A stretch of DNA of 56,670 nucleotides from a virus. The position numbers were made by a program, and so were the translations under genes. This document shows positions 16,600 to 25,130 of this stretch, in pieces. The stretch spans positions 1 through 56,670 of the IMG/VR virus record IMGVR_UViG_3300009420_003189. One strand, written 5' to 3'. The notes beneath the pieces were generated by a model that searched no databases, was not told the origin of the DNA, and was given only the letters and a program-made list of their open reading frames with translations. How positions within the stretch are numbered: position 1 is the first letter of the stretch; every line of letters begins with the position of its first letter.

Positions 16600-17378
16600 G
16601 ATTAAGATCAGCTTTAACTCAAGGTTCAGATTTATTCTTTCTATTTTCCTTTTTAAAGCGCCTAGTAACACCCTTTGAAAAAACAAAAGCGTTTGCATTA
16701 GGTATTATTGATAAGAATGGTAAAAATCTTATTAAGAAAAGAAAATTTATCACTCAAGATCAACGCGATGCCTATACAATGATGGATACGCTTATTTTCA
16801 ATTTAAAAAGGTTGTTAGCTCTCGCACCAGGTGGAAAATCAAGAATAGCAACTTATGCTGCTGCATTGTTATTACTTAAAGAAGAAAATGCTTTAAAATT
16901 GCTTCAAGATGAAAAGTTATTGGAAGAGGAATTTTTAATTCTTTATGAAGATATGTGCTGTGAATGGCAACTGGATATGAATGATCCCGACCAGACATTT
17001 TTAATTGAAGAAACAGTTGATGAAAATCTAGTAGCAAAATTTAAAGATATTCATAGAAATATGAATGATAAAAAAGCACAGCATGCAATATCAACTGCTC
17101 AGTCAATGGGTTTAGATCCACTTAAAATACAAATGTATTTGTCAGCAATCATACCTGTAATGACAACTTTAGGTGCAAACTATGAACCCGAAGACGAAGT
17201 AATTGAAGACGCTCCCGCAATGTCAATGGGAGCAGGTGGAATCGCGGGTTCTGCTGAAGCAGGTGATGATCCACCTGTTAGAAAAAAGAAGAAAAAAGGT
17301 GATGCTATGCCTATTTTAGCTAGAAAAGGCATTAAGGAACATTTAAGAGTTTTCCCATCTCAAAATATATCAGTTTAG
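16590..17378 (+). CDS. Conserved-type hypothetical protein, possible virion component
   Basis: A 262-aa mainly helical protein. Residues 1-60 are fairly hydrophobic and basic (LRSALTQGSDLFFLFSFLKR). A Gly-poor helical core follows, with a Gly/Ala-rich linker around 215-235 (SMGAGGIAGSAEAGDDPP) and a basic patch RKKKKKGDAM. No enzymatic signature is seen. It is overlapped by the preceding gene and followed after 21 nt by a small acidic gene and a terminator, so it belongs to the late virion block. Confidence 0.6.
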   Translation: MPIGLRSALTQGSDLFFLFSFLKRLVTPFEKTKAFALGIIDKNGKNLIKKRKFITQDQRDAYTMMDTLIFNLKRLLALAPGGKSRIATYAAALLLLKEENALKLLQDEKLLEEEFLILYEDMCCEWQLDMNDPDQTFLIEETVDENLVAKFKDIHRNMNDKKAQHAISTAQSMGLDPLKIQMYLSAIIPVMTTLGANYEPEDEVIEDAPAMSMGAGGIAGSAEAGDDPPVRKKKKKGDAMPILARKGIKEHLRVFPSQNISV

Positions 17379-17399
17379 AATTAAATTAGAAAGGTAATT

Positions 17400-17729
17400 A
17401 TGGCAGGAATACAAGAGACAAAAGACGTTTTAGCTTTTGTGTTTTCATTTGGAAAAGCAACGGCTTCGGCAATGGAAGACGGTGATATCGGTTGGTCAGA
17501 TGCTCTGGATTTTATTGAGCCTTTAAAAAAGTTGGGACCAGCTATTGATAATATTGAAGATATTTTAGTTGAACTACAAGACCTAGACGATGATGAATTC
17601 GCAGAATTGGTGCAATATGCCAAGGACGAATTTGGATTAGAAGACCTGGCTGATGATACCGAAGTAATGGTAGAAGAGGCGATTAATGCAGGGGTTGAAA
17701 TCGTTAAGATCATACGAATGTTCAGCTAA
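17400..17729 (+). CDS. Small acidic helical protein ending the late block
   Basis: A 109-aa acidic protein (VELQDLDDDEFAELVQYAKD) predicted to be entirely helical. An AAAGG SD precedes the ATG. It is the last gene before the intrinsic terminator at 17746-17773. No family is recognised; similar small acidic proteins occur in marine T4-like genomes near virion genes. Confidence 0.65.
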   Translation: MAGIQETKDVLAFVFSFGKATASAMEDGDIGWSDALDFIEPLKKLGPAIDNIEDILVELQDLDDDEFAELVQYAKDEFGLEDLADDTEVMVEEAINAGVEIVKIIRMFS

Positions 17730-17745
17730 AGAACATCCTTGGCAA

Positions 17746-17773
17746 AAGGGAATCATTAAGATTCCCTTTTTTT
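17746..17773 (+). terminator. Intrinsic transcription terminator
   Basis: A perfect 9-bp stem AAGGGAATC / GATTCCCTT (17746-17754 with 17760-17768), a 5-nt ATTAA loop and a run of seven T make this a textbook rho-independent terminator. It closes the late block and separates it from the primase operon. Confidence 0.9.
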
Positions 17774-17777
17774 ATCC

Positions 17778-17806
17778 TTGAAATTAATTATTTATTATGT
17801 TATAAT
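17778..17806 (+). promoter_or_regulatory. Sigma70-type promoter for primase-thyX-nrdJ operon
   Basis: TTGAAA (17778-17783) and TATAAT (17801-17806) have a 17-nt spacer. The promoter starts five bases after the terminator T-tract, and primase begins 37 nt further on. It is the second of three promoters with the same spacing in this window. Confidence 0.8.
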
Positions 17807-17843
17807 ATAATCATTATATTAAATTCCCCTATTATTGAGTGAT

Positions 17844-18851
17844 ATGAGTCTTTACATAGATCATAAGTATACTAATTTATTATCCTCCCGCCTCCAACGT
17901 TTCGCAAGAAAATCCAGAGACCTTTATAATTTCAGATGTCCATTATGTGGCGATTCATCTAAGAATCAATTCAAAGCAAGGGGATATCTTTTTAATAAGA
18001 AACAAAGTTTAATTTTCAAGTGTCATAATTGTGGTTCTGGGGGTCCTTTAAAAGTTTTAATAGATAAACTTGATCCTATTTTAGCAAAGCAATATGCTTT
18101 TGAAAAGTATAGAGAAACTGCAGGTGATGATACACATCCGGATAAAGAAGAAAAAATACCTGTCTTTAGAAAACCTATATTTACAAAAGTAGGGTGTCCT
18201 AAGATAATAGAATTAGGAGCAAATCATCCTGCTGTAAAGTTTTGTGACTTAAGAAAAATACCTAAAGTCCGGTATAGTGATATGTACTTTGCAGATTGTT
18301 TTAAAAGTTGGGTAAGTAAATATGATGTTGAACTTGCGGCACGATTAAGACCATATGACCCCAGAATTATTATCCCGTTTTTTAATAAAGAAAGAAAATT
18401 AATTGCAGCACAAGGAAGAAGTTTAGAGGATTCAACTCTAAGGTATTTTACTGTTAAGATTGATAAGGAAGCAAGTAAAATATTCGGATTAGATAGAAAT
18501 GATCCAGCTCAAAAGACTTACATTGTTGAAGGTCCTATTGATAGTATGTTTCTCCCTAACGCTTTAGCTATGGCCGGCAGTGATATAGATGACACTACTC
18601 AATTTTACGCACGTGATGTTGTTTTTGTTTATGATAACGAAAGACGAAATAAAGAAATTGTGGGTAAAATGGAAAAAATTGTGAAAAAAGGATTCGCAGT
18701 TTGTATATGGCCTGATACAATTAAAGTCAAAGATATTAATGATATGGTATTGGACGGAATGGATATTTTGCAGATCGTTGACACTATAAATAAAAATACC
18801 TTCCGAGGCTTACCCGCACGGGTAAAATTGAATCAGTGGAAAAGATTATGA
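17844..18851 (+). CDS. 61: DNA primase, T4 gp61-like
   Basis: A 335-aa DnaG-type primase. The N-terminal zinc-binding domain has FRCPLCGDSSK (first Cys at 32) and KCHNCGSGGPL. The TOPRIM core has TYIVEGPIDSMFLPNA (acidic Glu of the catalytic site), VFVYDNERRNKEI and VKDINDMVLDGM. It makes RNA primers for lagging-strand synthesis with the gp41 helicase encoded at 2973. The ATG at 17844 is preferred over the in-frame TTG at 17835, which has no SD. It overlaps thyX by ATGA. Confidence 0.92.
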   Translation: MSLYIDHKYTNLLSSRLQRFARKSRDLYNFRCPLCGDSSKNQFKARGYLFNKKQSLIFKCHNCGSGGPLKVLIDKLDPILAKQYAFEKYRETAGDDTHPDKEEKIPVFRKPIFTKVGCPKIIELGANHPAVKFCDLRKIPKVRYSDMYFADCFKSWVSKYDVELAARLRPYDPRIIIPFFNKERKLIAAQGRSLEDSTLRYFTVKIDKEASKIFGLDRNDPAQKTYIVEGPIDSMFLPNALAMAGSDIDDTTQFYARDVVFVYDNERRNKEIVGKMEKIVKKGFAVCIWPDTIKVKDINDMVLDGMDILQIVDTINKNTFRGLPARVKLNQWKRL

Positions 18852-19654
18852 GTGAAGAGGTGAAGATCCATGAATTTGGATTTGTTAGATTATTAGATGT
18901 TATGGGTGATGATGAAGAAATAGAATCTGCTGCTCGAATTAGCTATGGAAAAGGCACTCGGAAGACAAGTCAAACAAGAAATCTTATTCGGTATTTAATG
19001 AGGCATAAACATACATCACCCTTTGAGATGTGTGAAGTTAAGTTTCATATTAAGTTACCAATTTTTGTAATGAGACAAATAGTTCGGCATCGGACGGCGA
19101 ACTTAAATGAGTATTCAGGACGATACTCAATTATGAGCAATGATTTTTACGTACCACATGATAATGATATTCAAAAGCAATCAAGACACAATAATCAAGG
19201 TAGGGGAGAAGACATTGAAAAGAAAGGTCTGGTTAAATATGAATTTAATCGCCAATATGACAATGCTTCCTGGGCCTACAAAAACTTACTAGATCTTGAT
19301 TTAGCTCGAGAATTAGCACGTTCAGTTTTGCCTGTTGGCAATTATACAGAAGTTATTTGGAAAATCGATTTACACAATTTTTTTGGTTTTTGTAAATTGA
19401 GAATGGATAAACATGCACAGAAAGAAGTTAGAGACTATGCGGAAGTGATGTATAATTTGGTAAAACCCAAATTTCCGCTTTGTTGCGAATCATTTGAAGA
19501 TTACGTTTTAAATGCTGTTTCCTTTTCTCAAAAAGAATTACGTATAATTAAAGACAATTTACAAGGTAGCTGGATCATGGCAAAGTACGGGTTATCAGAG
19601 CGCGAATCAACGGAATTTTTACAAAAGCTCAAACCAGAAGGGAAAGCGGAATGA
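18848..19654 (+). CDS. thyX: Flavin-dependent thymidylate synthase ThyX
   Basis: A 268-aa protein converting dUMP to dTMP with methylene-THF and FAD/NADPH. The ThyX signature RHRx7S is present as RHRTANLNEYS, with Arg80-His81-Arg82. Other family landmarks are MRHKHTSPFEMCEVKFHIKL near the start and the later FGFCKLRMDKHAQKEVRDYA. An ATGA overlap with the primase stop supports the ATG at 18848 rather than the GTG at 18836. The gene supplies thymidylate for AT-rich phage DNA, together with the following reductase. Confidence 0.95.
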   Translation: MSEEVKIHEFGFVRLLDVMGDDEEIESAARISYGKGTRKTSQTRNLIRYLMRHKHTSPFEMCEVKFHIKLPIFVMRQIVRHRTANLNEYSGRYSIMSNDFYVPHDNDIQKQSRHNNQGRGEDIEKKGLVKYEFNRQYDNASWAYKNLLDLDLARELARSVLPVGNYTEVIWKIDLHNFFGFCKLRMDKHAQKEVRDYAEVMYNLVKPKFPLCCESFEDYVLNAVSFSQKELRIIKDNLQGSWIMAKYGLSERESTEFLQKLKPEGKAE

Positions 19655-21612
19655 ATTTGCCTACAGAATACCAATCCTTTATACATCTTTCTAGATATGC
19701 AAGATGGAGATATGATGAAGAACGACGCGAAACATGGCCAGAAACAATTGGAAGATATTTTGATTTTTTCAAAGAAGATTTAAAAGAAAAATGTAATTAT
19801 GATTTAACTGAAAAGGAAAGAAAAGAATTAGAAGAGGCAGTTTTAAATTTAGAGGTTATGCCATCTATGAGATGTTTGATGACAGCCGGAGTTCCGTTAA
19901 AAAAGGAAAATGTTTCCGGTTATAATTGTTCATATATAAAATGTGACAATCCAAGAACGTTCGATGAAATTATGTATGTTTTGATGAATGGCACCGGTGT
20001 CGGTTTTTCTGTTGAAGAAGAATATACAAAACAAATGCCAACTATCGCGGAAGAATTTTATCCTACAGATACCGTTATTGTAGTCGCCGATAGTAAATTA
20101 GGATGGTGTAAAGCATATAAAGAATTAGTTGCTTTATTATATCAAGGATTAATACCTAAATGGGATGTTAGTAGAGTTAGAGCCGCCGGCATGCCATTAA
20201 AAACTTTTGGTGGTAGAGCATCAGGCCCTCAACCATTAGTTGATTTATTTAATTTTGTTACAGATATATATAAAACATCCGCGGGAAGAAAACTTAAACC
20301 TATTGAGTGTCATGATATTATTTGTAAAACAGCAGAAGTTGTTGTTGTAGGTGGCGTTCGTCGAAGTGCCCTTATTAGTCTTAGCGATCTTAATGACAGA
20401 GAAATGAGATTTGCGAAACATGGCGAATGGTATAAGATTAATGTACAACGATCACTTGCAAATAATTCAGTTAATTATAAAGAAAGGCCGGATGTTGGTA
20501 CTTTTATGCGTGAGTGGTTATCCCTCTACGATTCTAAGTCAGGGGAACGCGGAATTTATAATAGCGCTTCGGCCAAAAAACAGGTCCAAAAATTAAATGA
20601 AAGGGATAAAGATGGAGATGGAAATTTTATTAGAAGACGAGATGCTAGAGACGATTTTGGCACCAATCCGTGCAGCGAGATCATTCTTCGGTCCCGAGAA
20701 TTCTGCAACCTTTCCGAAGTCGTTGTCCGCGGAGGGGACACTAGAGAGTCTCTCAAAGACAAAGTTCGCAGTGCGACCATTCTTGGAACATTCCAATCAA
20801 CTCTTACAGACTTCAAATATCTTACAAGAGAGTTTAGTAGAAACTGCATCGAAGAACGATTGCTCGGAGTTTCCCTTACTGGCATCATGGATAATGGACT
20901 AACTAATGGTAAATCTGGTAAAAAGAAAACTGGTGACTTATTGGATGAACTTCGTAATACTGCCATTAAAACGAATGCAGAATGGGCTGATAAACTCGGT
21001 ATCCCTAGATCGGCCGCCATTACGTGTGTTAAACCTTCGGGTACTGTTTCTCAGTTGGTTGATTCTGCTAGTGGTATTCATGCCCGTCATAATCCTTATT
21101 ACATCAGAACAGTGCGCGCAGATAATAAAGATCCTTTGTGTCGGTTCATGATGTCACAAGGGTTTCCTAGTGAACCTGATGTAACAAAACCGGAACATAC
21201 TACAGTATTTTCATTTCCTCAAAAGAGCCCTAAAGGTGCTGTTTGCAGAACTGATATGACAGCTATTGAACAATTGGCTCTTTGGACGTTATATCAAGAT
21301 CATTGGTGCGAACATAAACCATCTGTTACTGTTTCAGTTAAAGAACATGAATGGTTAGAGGTTGGTTCTTGGGTTTGGGATAATTTTGATAATATTAGTG
21401 GTATTTCATTTTTACCATTCAGTGAGCATAATTATAAGCAAGCCCTATATCAAGATTGTGATAAACAAACATACGACGAGTTAACAACACAAATGCCTAA
21501 GAATGTGGACTGGAGCATATTAGGAGATTATGAGAAAGAAGATCATACTGCAGGAGCGCAAACCGCAGCATGCGCGGCTCCTGGTGGATGTGAAGTGGTT
21601 GATTTAATATAG
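19651..21612 (+). CDS. nrdJ: Class II (adenosylcobalamin-dependent) ribonucleotide reductase NrdJ
   Basis: A 653-aa monomeric RTPR-like reductase. VMPSMRCLMTAG and NGTGVGFSVE give the N-terminal substrate and cysteine region. NPCSEIILRSREFCNLSEVV (from residue 339, Cys341) is the active-site loop. KPSGTVSQLVDSASGIHARH is the second conserved loop. The C-terminal CAAPGGCEVVDLI holds the redox cysteine pair. It converts ribonucleotides to deoxyribonucleotides and needs B12, so cobalamin must be available in the host. A stretch around 20655-20890 is much richer in G+C than the rest. ATGA overlap with thyX. Confidence 0.95.
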   Translation: MNLPTEYQSFIHLSRYARWRYDEERRETWPETIGRYFDFFKEDLKEKCNYDLTEKERKELEEAVLNLEVMPSMRCLMTAGVPLKKENVSGYNCSYIKCDNPRTFDEIMYVLMNGTGVGFSVEEEYTKQMPTIAEEFYPTDTVIVVADSKLGWCKAYKELVALLYQGLIPKWDVSRVRAAGMPLKTFGGRASGPQPLVDLFNFVTDIYKTSAGRKLKPIECHDIICKTAEVVVVGGVRRSALISLSDLNDREMRFAKHGEWYKINVQRSLANNSVNYKERPDVGTFMREWLSLYDSKSGERGIYNSASAKKQVQKLNERDKDGDGNFIRRRDARDDFGTNPCSEIILRSREFCNLSEVVVRGGDTRESLKDKVRSATILGTFQSTLTDFKYLTREFSRNCIEERLLGVSLTGIMDNGLTNGKSGKKKTGDLLDELRNTAIKTNAEWADKLGIPRSAAITCVKPSGTVSQLVDSASGIHARHNPYYIRTVRADNKDPLCRFMMSQGFPSEPDVTKPEHTTVFSFPQKSPKGAVCRTDMTAIEQLALWTLYQDHWCEHKPSVTVSVKEHEWLEVGSWVWDNFDNISGISFLPFSEHNYKQALYQDCDKQTYDELTTQMPKNVDWSILGDYEKEDHTAGAQTAACAAPGGCEVVDLI

Positions 21613-21623
21613 TATCTTTTTAC

Positions 21624-21652
21624 TTGATTTTTTAATAACATTGATGTATAAT
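21624..21652 (+). promoter_or_regulatory. Sigma70-type promoter ahead of 21664
   Basis: TTGATT (21624-21629), a 17-nt spacer and TATAAT (21647-21652). Transcription would start about 5 nt before the ATG at 21664, so the first transcript may be nearly leaderless unless initiation is slightly upstream. AAAGGA overlaps the presumed start site. Confidence 0.65.
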
Positions 21653-21663
21653 ATAAAGGAAAC

Positions 21664-21867
21664 ATGAAAACAGACTTCGAAAAATATTGTGACGATTGTA
21701 TGGGCGTTTTACGAACATATACAGAATCTTTAAATAAAACATCTGTTTCGAAGATCTGGAAATCTATTGAGGATTCTCCGGCCGGGGAAGGGAAGATCTG
21801 GCTGGAGGATATTCTCGATAAAAAGTATAGGGAAAAAAACCCAGATACAAACTTTATATATGATTAA
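21664..21867 (+). CDS. Small hypothetical protein
   Basis: A 67-aa acidic protein with two cysteines near the start (YCDDC) and no recognised fold. It sits directly behind a sigma70-type promoter and 2 nt before the HAD phosphatase gene, so it heads a small early or middle operon. Its function is not apparent. Confidence 0.55.
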   Translation: MKTDFEKYCDDCMGVLRTYTESLNKTSVSKIWKSIEDSPAGEGKIWLEDILDKKYREKNPDTNFIYD

Positions 21868-21869
21868 AA

Positions 21870-22334
21870 ATGATAGTATTTCTTGATATGGATGGTGTTC
21901 TTAGTGACTTTGATGGCACCATCACTAAACAATGTGGAAGTAAAAAAGAATGGGCAGATGATTGGAGTAAACTGTCTTCCAATTTTTTCGAAAATTTGCC
22001 TAAGTTACCAGATGCCGATTTATTAGTTGATTATGTTCGTGGTTTATTTGATATTCACGTTCTTACAGCTATTCCTAAAAGAGGCAAATACGACGGTGCC
22101 CGCGTTCAAAAATTTAAATGGTGTCTCAATCATTTTAATATATACCCTTCAAAAGTTCATGTTTGTTTTTGGGAAGAAAAACAGTATTTCGCTGTTGAGG
22201 ATAATCTTTCTCCCAATTTATTAATTGACGACTCTGAAAAAAATATAGCCGAGTTTAAGACCAAAGGCGGAATTGCAATCTTACATACATCTGCAGAGAA
22301 TAGTATAAAAGAATTGCAAAAGTTAGGATTTTAA
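21870..22334 (+). CDS. HAD-superfamily 5'(3')-deoxyribonucleotidase-like phosphatase
   Basis: A 154-aa protein starting IVFLDMDGVLSDFDGTI. Asp6 and Asp8 in DMDG are the HAD nucleophile and acid/base. LTAIPKRG corresponds to motif II, and LIDDSEKNIAEFKTKGGIAI is motif IV with paired aspartates plus the usual Gly-rich strand. Its size and layout fit the small 5' nucleotidases found in phages, which adjust dNMP pools. Its position beside thyX and nrdJ agrees. It is unlikely to be a GmhB heptose phosphatase. Confidence 0.85.
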   Translation: MIVFLDMDGVLSDFDGTITKQCGSKKEWADDWSKLSSNFFENLPKLPDADLLVDYVRGLFDIHVLTAIPKRGKYDGARVQKFKWCLNHFNIYPSKVHVCFWEEKQYFAVEDNLSPNLLIDDSEKNIAEFKTKGGIAILHTSAENSIKELQKLGF

Positions 22335-22871
22335 TTGGTATGTGCAGGAATAGATTACTCAACAAGTAGCCCGTGTATTTGCATTTATAAAGATGGAATA
22401 TTTAATCCCAATAATTGTACTTTTAATTTTTTTGCTTTGGATAAGTGGAGGCCTGGGTGGTCCTCCCTTCAAAATGTAACTTGTTATAAATTACCAAAAG
22501 ATTTAAAAGGTATAGATAAGTTTAAGTTTTTAGCAGAATGGACTATAGATACGTTGCGTTGGTATAGTGGAAGAGTTGAAAAGGTTATTTTGGAAGATTA
22601 TTCATATGGATCAACAGGCAGAGTTTTTCATATTGCGGAAAATGTTGGAATTTTGAAATTAAAATTAATGGAGAATGGTTTCCGCTATGAAACAGTTCCC
22701 CCAACAGTTATTAAGAAATTTGCCACAGGTAAGGGGAATTCTAATAAAGAAGCAATGTTAGAATCATGGAAAGCAGAACCGGAGACTTTCGAATTAGTCC
22801 AAGAAAAGGGTAATCCGGCTTCAGATATTGTTGATTCCTACTTCCTTTGTAAATACGGAATTACTCAGTGA
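22335..22871 (+). CDS. RuvC-like Holliday-junction resolvase / RNase H-fold nuclease
   Basis: A 178-aa protein with the ordered acidic residues of the RuvC fold: GIDYSTSSPCICIY (Asp7), VILEDYSYGSTG, a TGKGNSNKEAML segment, and ASDIVDSYFLC near the C-terminus. It presumably cleaves branched DNA during recombination-dependent replication or packaging. The start codon must be TTG at 22335, directly after the previous stop, with AGGA about six bases upstream; the nearest in-frame ATG would remove the first catalytic Asp. Its 3' end overlaps the convergent minus-strand gene by 11 nt. Confidence 0.8.
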   Translation: MVCAGIDYSTSSPCICIYKDGIFNPNNCTFNFFALDKWRPGWSSLQNVTCYKLPKDLKGIDKFKFLAEWTIDTLRWYSGRVEKVILEDYSYGSTGRVFHIAENVGILKLKLMENGFRYETVPPTVIKKFATGKGNSNKEAMLESWKAEPETFELVQEKGNPASDIVDSYFLCKYGITQ

Positions 22872-23247
22872 AAATATTTACGTCTCGAGTGTGTGCAGTA
22901 ATTTTCTCGATTTGCTTTTCCAAAATCTCTCGCCTACCTGGCCAAAATATGTATTCATTAGTTGAAGACTTCGCCAAGTTATTTAACAACGGTACTATTA
23001 AATCTTCGACTTCTTTCATCTGTCGTTCATATTCTTTATTCAACTTATCTTTATGTTTATCAATATCTTCATAATGATAATCAAGCAGACTCCATATTTT
23101 ATTTACAGTGCCTTCAACTTCTTTTATTTGACCAAGTTTCGCTTCTTTAACGGCGGCCTCTACTACTTTTGTTTCTGGTTCTTTAGTTGCAGCAGTAAAG
23201 TCAGTTTCACTTACTGTACTAAAACCAAAATCATTTAAATTATCCAT
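22861..23247 (-). CDS. Minus-strand coiled-coil protein of unknown function
   Basis: A 128-aa protein starting MDNLNDFGFSTVSE. It is the only convincing gene on the minus strand of the window. A helical, charged middle part (LLDYHYEDIDKHKDKLNKEY) and the C-terminal stretch FWPGRREILEKQIEKI are conserved-looking and resemble a small protein family of T4-like marine phages. GAGG lies at a good distance upstream in the reverse direction, supporting the ATG at 23247 over the longer form from 23259. Its start codon abuts that of the divergent gene at 23248 (CAT/ATG). The function is unknown. Confidence 0.7.
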   Translation of the reverse strand: MDNLNDFGFSTVSETDFTAATKEPETKVVEAAVKEAKLGQIKEVEGTVNKIWSLLDYHYEDIDKHKDKLNKEYERQMKEVEDLIVPLLNNLAKSSTNEYIFWPGRREILEKQIEKITAHTRDVNIFTE

Positions 23248-24123
23248 ATGTATCCTCAAAATTTACAATTTACAAATATATTTAGGACAGACGAGACTAA
23301 CATAGGAGACTGGTATAGCAGTCCAGCTATGTATTTTGATTTACCAGGAAACAAAAAAGACATCTATAAATTAGATCATGAATATATACCACCACATGAA
23401 AATGTCATTTATGGAGGTGGGGGACTTATAGGACAAATGAGACCTATGGGTCATGTTATAGTAAATCAAAAAAATGCAAATCGTAGAATATTTGGTTGGG
23501 GTTTAGGTGAACATACTTATGTTAGTATGGATGAACAGACGCAGTTTATTCCTCAAATAGATATAACGTATCCTTTTTATGTCAGAAAATTTGATTTATT
23601 GGGTATTAGAGATCATTACCCAATGCTCTATACTTCAATTCCTGAAACTAGATGGGTTCCATGTGCTAGTTGCATGCACGAAGCATTTGATAAGGAATAT
23701 GAAGTGAAACATGATGTTGTATTTTTTACTCATCAATCACTACCGATGTTTCTTATTCATCAAATGCCAAAACAAACTTGGGACTATCCTCATATGGCAA
23801 ATGATAATACGTCAACATTTGAAAAGGCAATAGAATTTATTGGAAGTGGTGATGTTGTTGTTACAAATTCTTATCATGGTGCTTATTGGGCGACTCTTTT
23901 AGGAAAAGTTGTAGTTGTATTTCCATGGGCATCTAAATTTTATGGATTAAAACATAAACCTATTTTCTGTCCGGCTCCTGATTGGTGGAAAGCTTTGAAT
24001 GAAAAAGAACAAAAACAATATAAAGGTTCTCTTGAAGAGTGTCGACAAGCTAATAAAGACTTTCATAAAGAATTAATAAATCATATTTTAAACGTACCAC
24101 AATCATTTTCGGTGACAACATGA
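23248..24123 (+). CDS. Polysaccharide pyruvyltransferase-like protein
   Basis: A 291-aa protein with NIGDWYSSPAMYFDLPG near the N-terminus, VIYGGGGLIG, IFGWGLGEH, and VVVTNSYHGAYWATLLGKVV followed by FPWASKFYGLKH. These are the landmarks of the polysaccharide pyruvyltransferase family, which transfers pyruvate from PEP onto a sugar of a surface glycan. It opens the glycan cassette that runs to 27060. No SD is visible, since the upstream bases belong to the divergent gene. ATGA overlap with the glycosyltransferase gene. Confidence 0.75.
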   Translation: MYPQNLQFTNIFRTDETNIGDWYSSPAMYFDLPGNKKDIYKLDHEYIPPHENVIYGGGGLIGQMRPMGHVIVNQKNANRRIFGWGLGEHTYVSMDEQTQFIPQIDITYPFYVRKFDLLGIRDHYPMLYTSIPETRWVPCASCMHEAFDKEYEVKHDVVFFTHQSLPMFLIHQMPKQTWDYPHMANDNTSTFEKAIEFIGSGDVVVTNSYHGAYWATLLGKVVVVFPWASKFYGLKHKPIFCPAPDWWKALNEKEQKQYKGSLEECRQANKDFHKELINHILNVPQSFSVTT

Positions 24124-25130
24124 ATTTAGACATTTATAAAGCAACAGATATTCCACAAAGACGTGAGGGTAATATCGCGAAAAAATCTTTTGGGGGAACA
24201 GAATTAACAACATTAGAGTTATGGTCTCATTTAGAAGAAAAACATAAGAATTATTATCAATGGATAATTTCAAGAATATATGACGATGATGTTCAGTCCC
24301 TTTTACCAAAACTTTGGTGGTTTCATGATTTAGCAAATGATCCATGTCATAAAATCCTTGATGCGCCTAACGGACAATCACAATTTGAAAAATTCATCTT
24401 TTCTAGTCATTGGCAAATGATGACATTTATAGCAAAATATGATTTGCCTACTACTAAATGTGAAGTGATGAAAACAGCGATTTTTCCTCATGATCATTAT
24501 GAGAAAGAACTTGGAGAGGATGGCAAGTTAAATTTGATATATTGTTCTACACCTCAAAGAGGATTGCACATCTTGTGTAATGCCTTACATGAACTTGAAA
24601 GAAATGATTGGCATTTACATGTTTATTCATCTTATAGTGTTTATGGCTGGAAAGAGAATGATCAACCTTTTAATGAGTTATTCACTCATATTGAACAAAA
24701 TGAAAATATGACTTTACACAAATCTATTATAGGGAGACCTTTAAGAGAAGAGTGGAAAGATATGAATATTTGGGCATATCCTTGTGTCTGGGAGGAGACT
24801 TCATGTAGAACCGCTATGGAAGCAATGTCTGCAAGAACAGCAATGTTAACAAATAATTTAGGTGCTTTACCTGAGACTTGTTCAGATCATGCTTTTATGT
24901 ATCCTTATATTAAAGATGAGATTGAACATTGTTATAGGTTTGCAGATGAACTAGATAAATTAATGGATAATTATTGGGATGAGGATACCTTCGATATAAT
25001 TGATCGTGCTAAAGCACATGCAGACAAATATTATAGTTGGGATTATAGAGCCCCTAAATGGATAGAAATGTTAGATTTAATGGAGATTGAAGATGAAATC
25101 GATGATAATCTCAAAGGAGAAGAAGATTGA
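24120..25130 (+). CDS. Glycosyltransferase (GT-B, family 4-like)
   Basis: A 336-aa protein with an N-terminal SFGGTELTTLELWSHL glycine motif. LIYCSTPQRGLHILCNAL marks the start of the C-terminal GT-B domain. NIWAYPCVWEETSCRTAMEA carries the E-x7-E type donor-binding motif typical of family 4 transferases. It probably moves a sugar from a nucleotide donor onto a glycan, either host surface or virion. It lies between the pyruvyltransferase-like gene and genes for activated heptose, and it overlaps both neighbours by 4 nt. Confidence 0.85.
   Translation: MNLDIYKATDIPQRREGNIAKKSFGGTELTTLELWSHLEEKHKNYYQWIISRIYDDDVQSLLPKLWWFHDLANDPCHKILDAPNGQSQFEKFIFSSHWQMMTFIAKYDLPTTKCEVMKTAIFPHDHYEKELGEDGKLNLIYCSTPQRGLHILCNALHELERNDWHLHVYSSYSVYGWKENDQPFNELFTHIEQNENMTLHKSIIGRPLREEWKDMNIWAYPCVWEETSCRTAMEAMSARTAMLTNNLGALPETCSDHAFMYPYIKDEIEHCYRFADELDKLMDNYWDEDTFDIIDRAKAHADKYYSWDYRAPKWIEMLDLMEIEDEIDDNLKGEED

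Noticed and set aside
20597-20902. Plus-strand open frame of 101 codons inside nrdJ
   Set aside because: It is out of frame within the conserved active-site region and arises from the GC-rich patch. There is no independent signal.
21870-22334. GmhB-type heptose bisphosphatase completing the heptose pathway
   Set aside because: DMDGV with small cap and position beside thyX/nrdJ fit a deoxynucleotidase better. The gene is separated from the heptose genes by a minus-strand gene.
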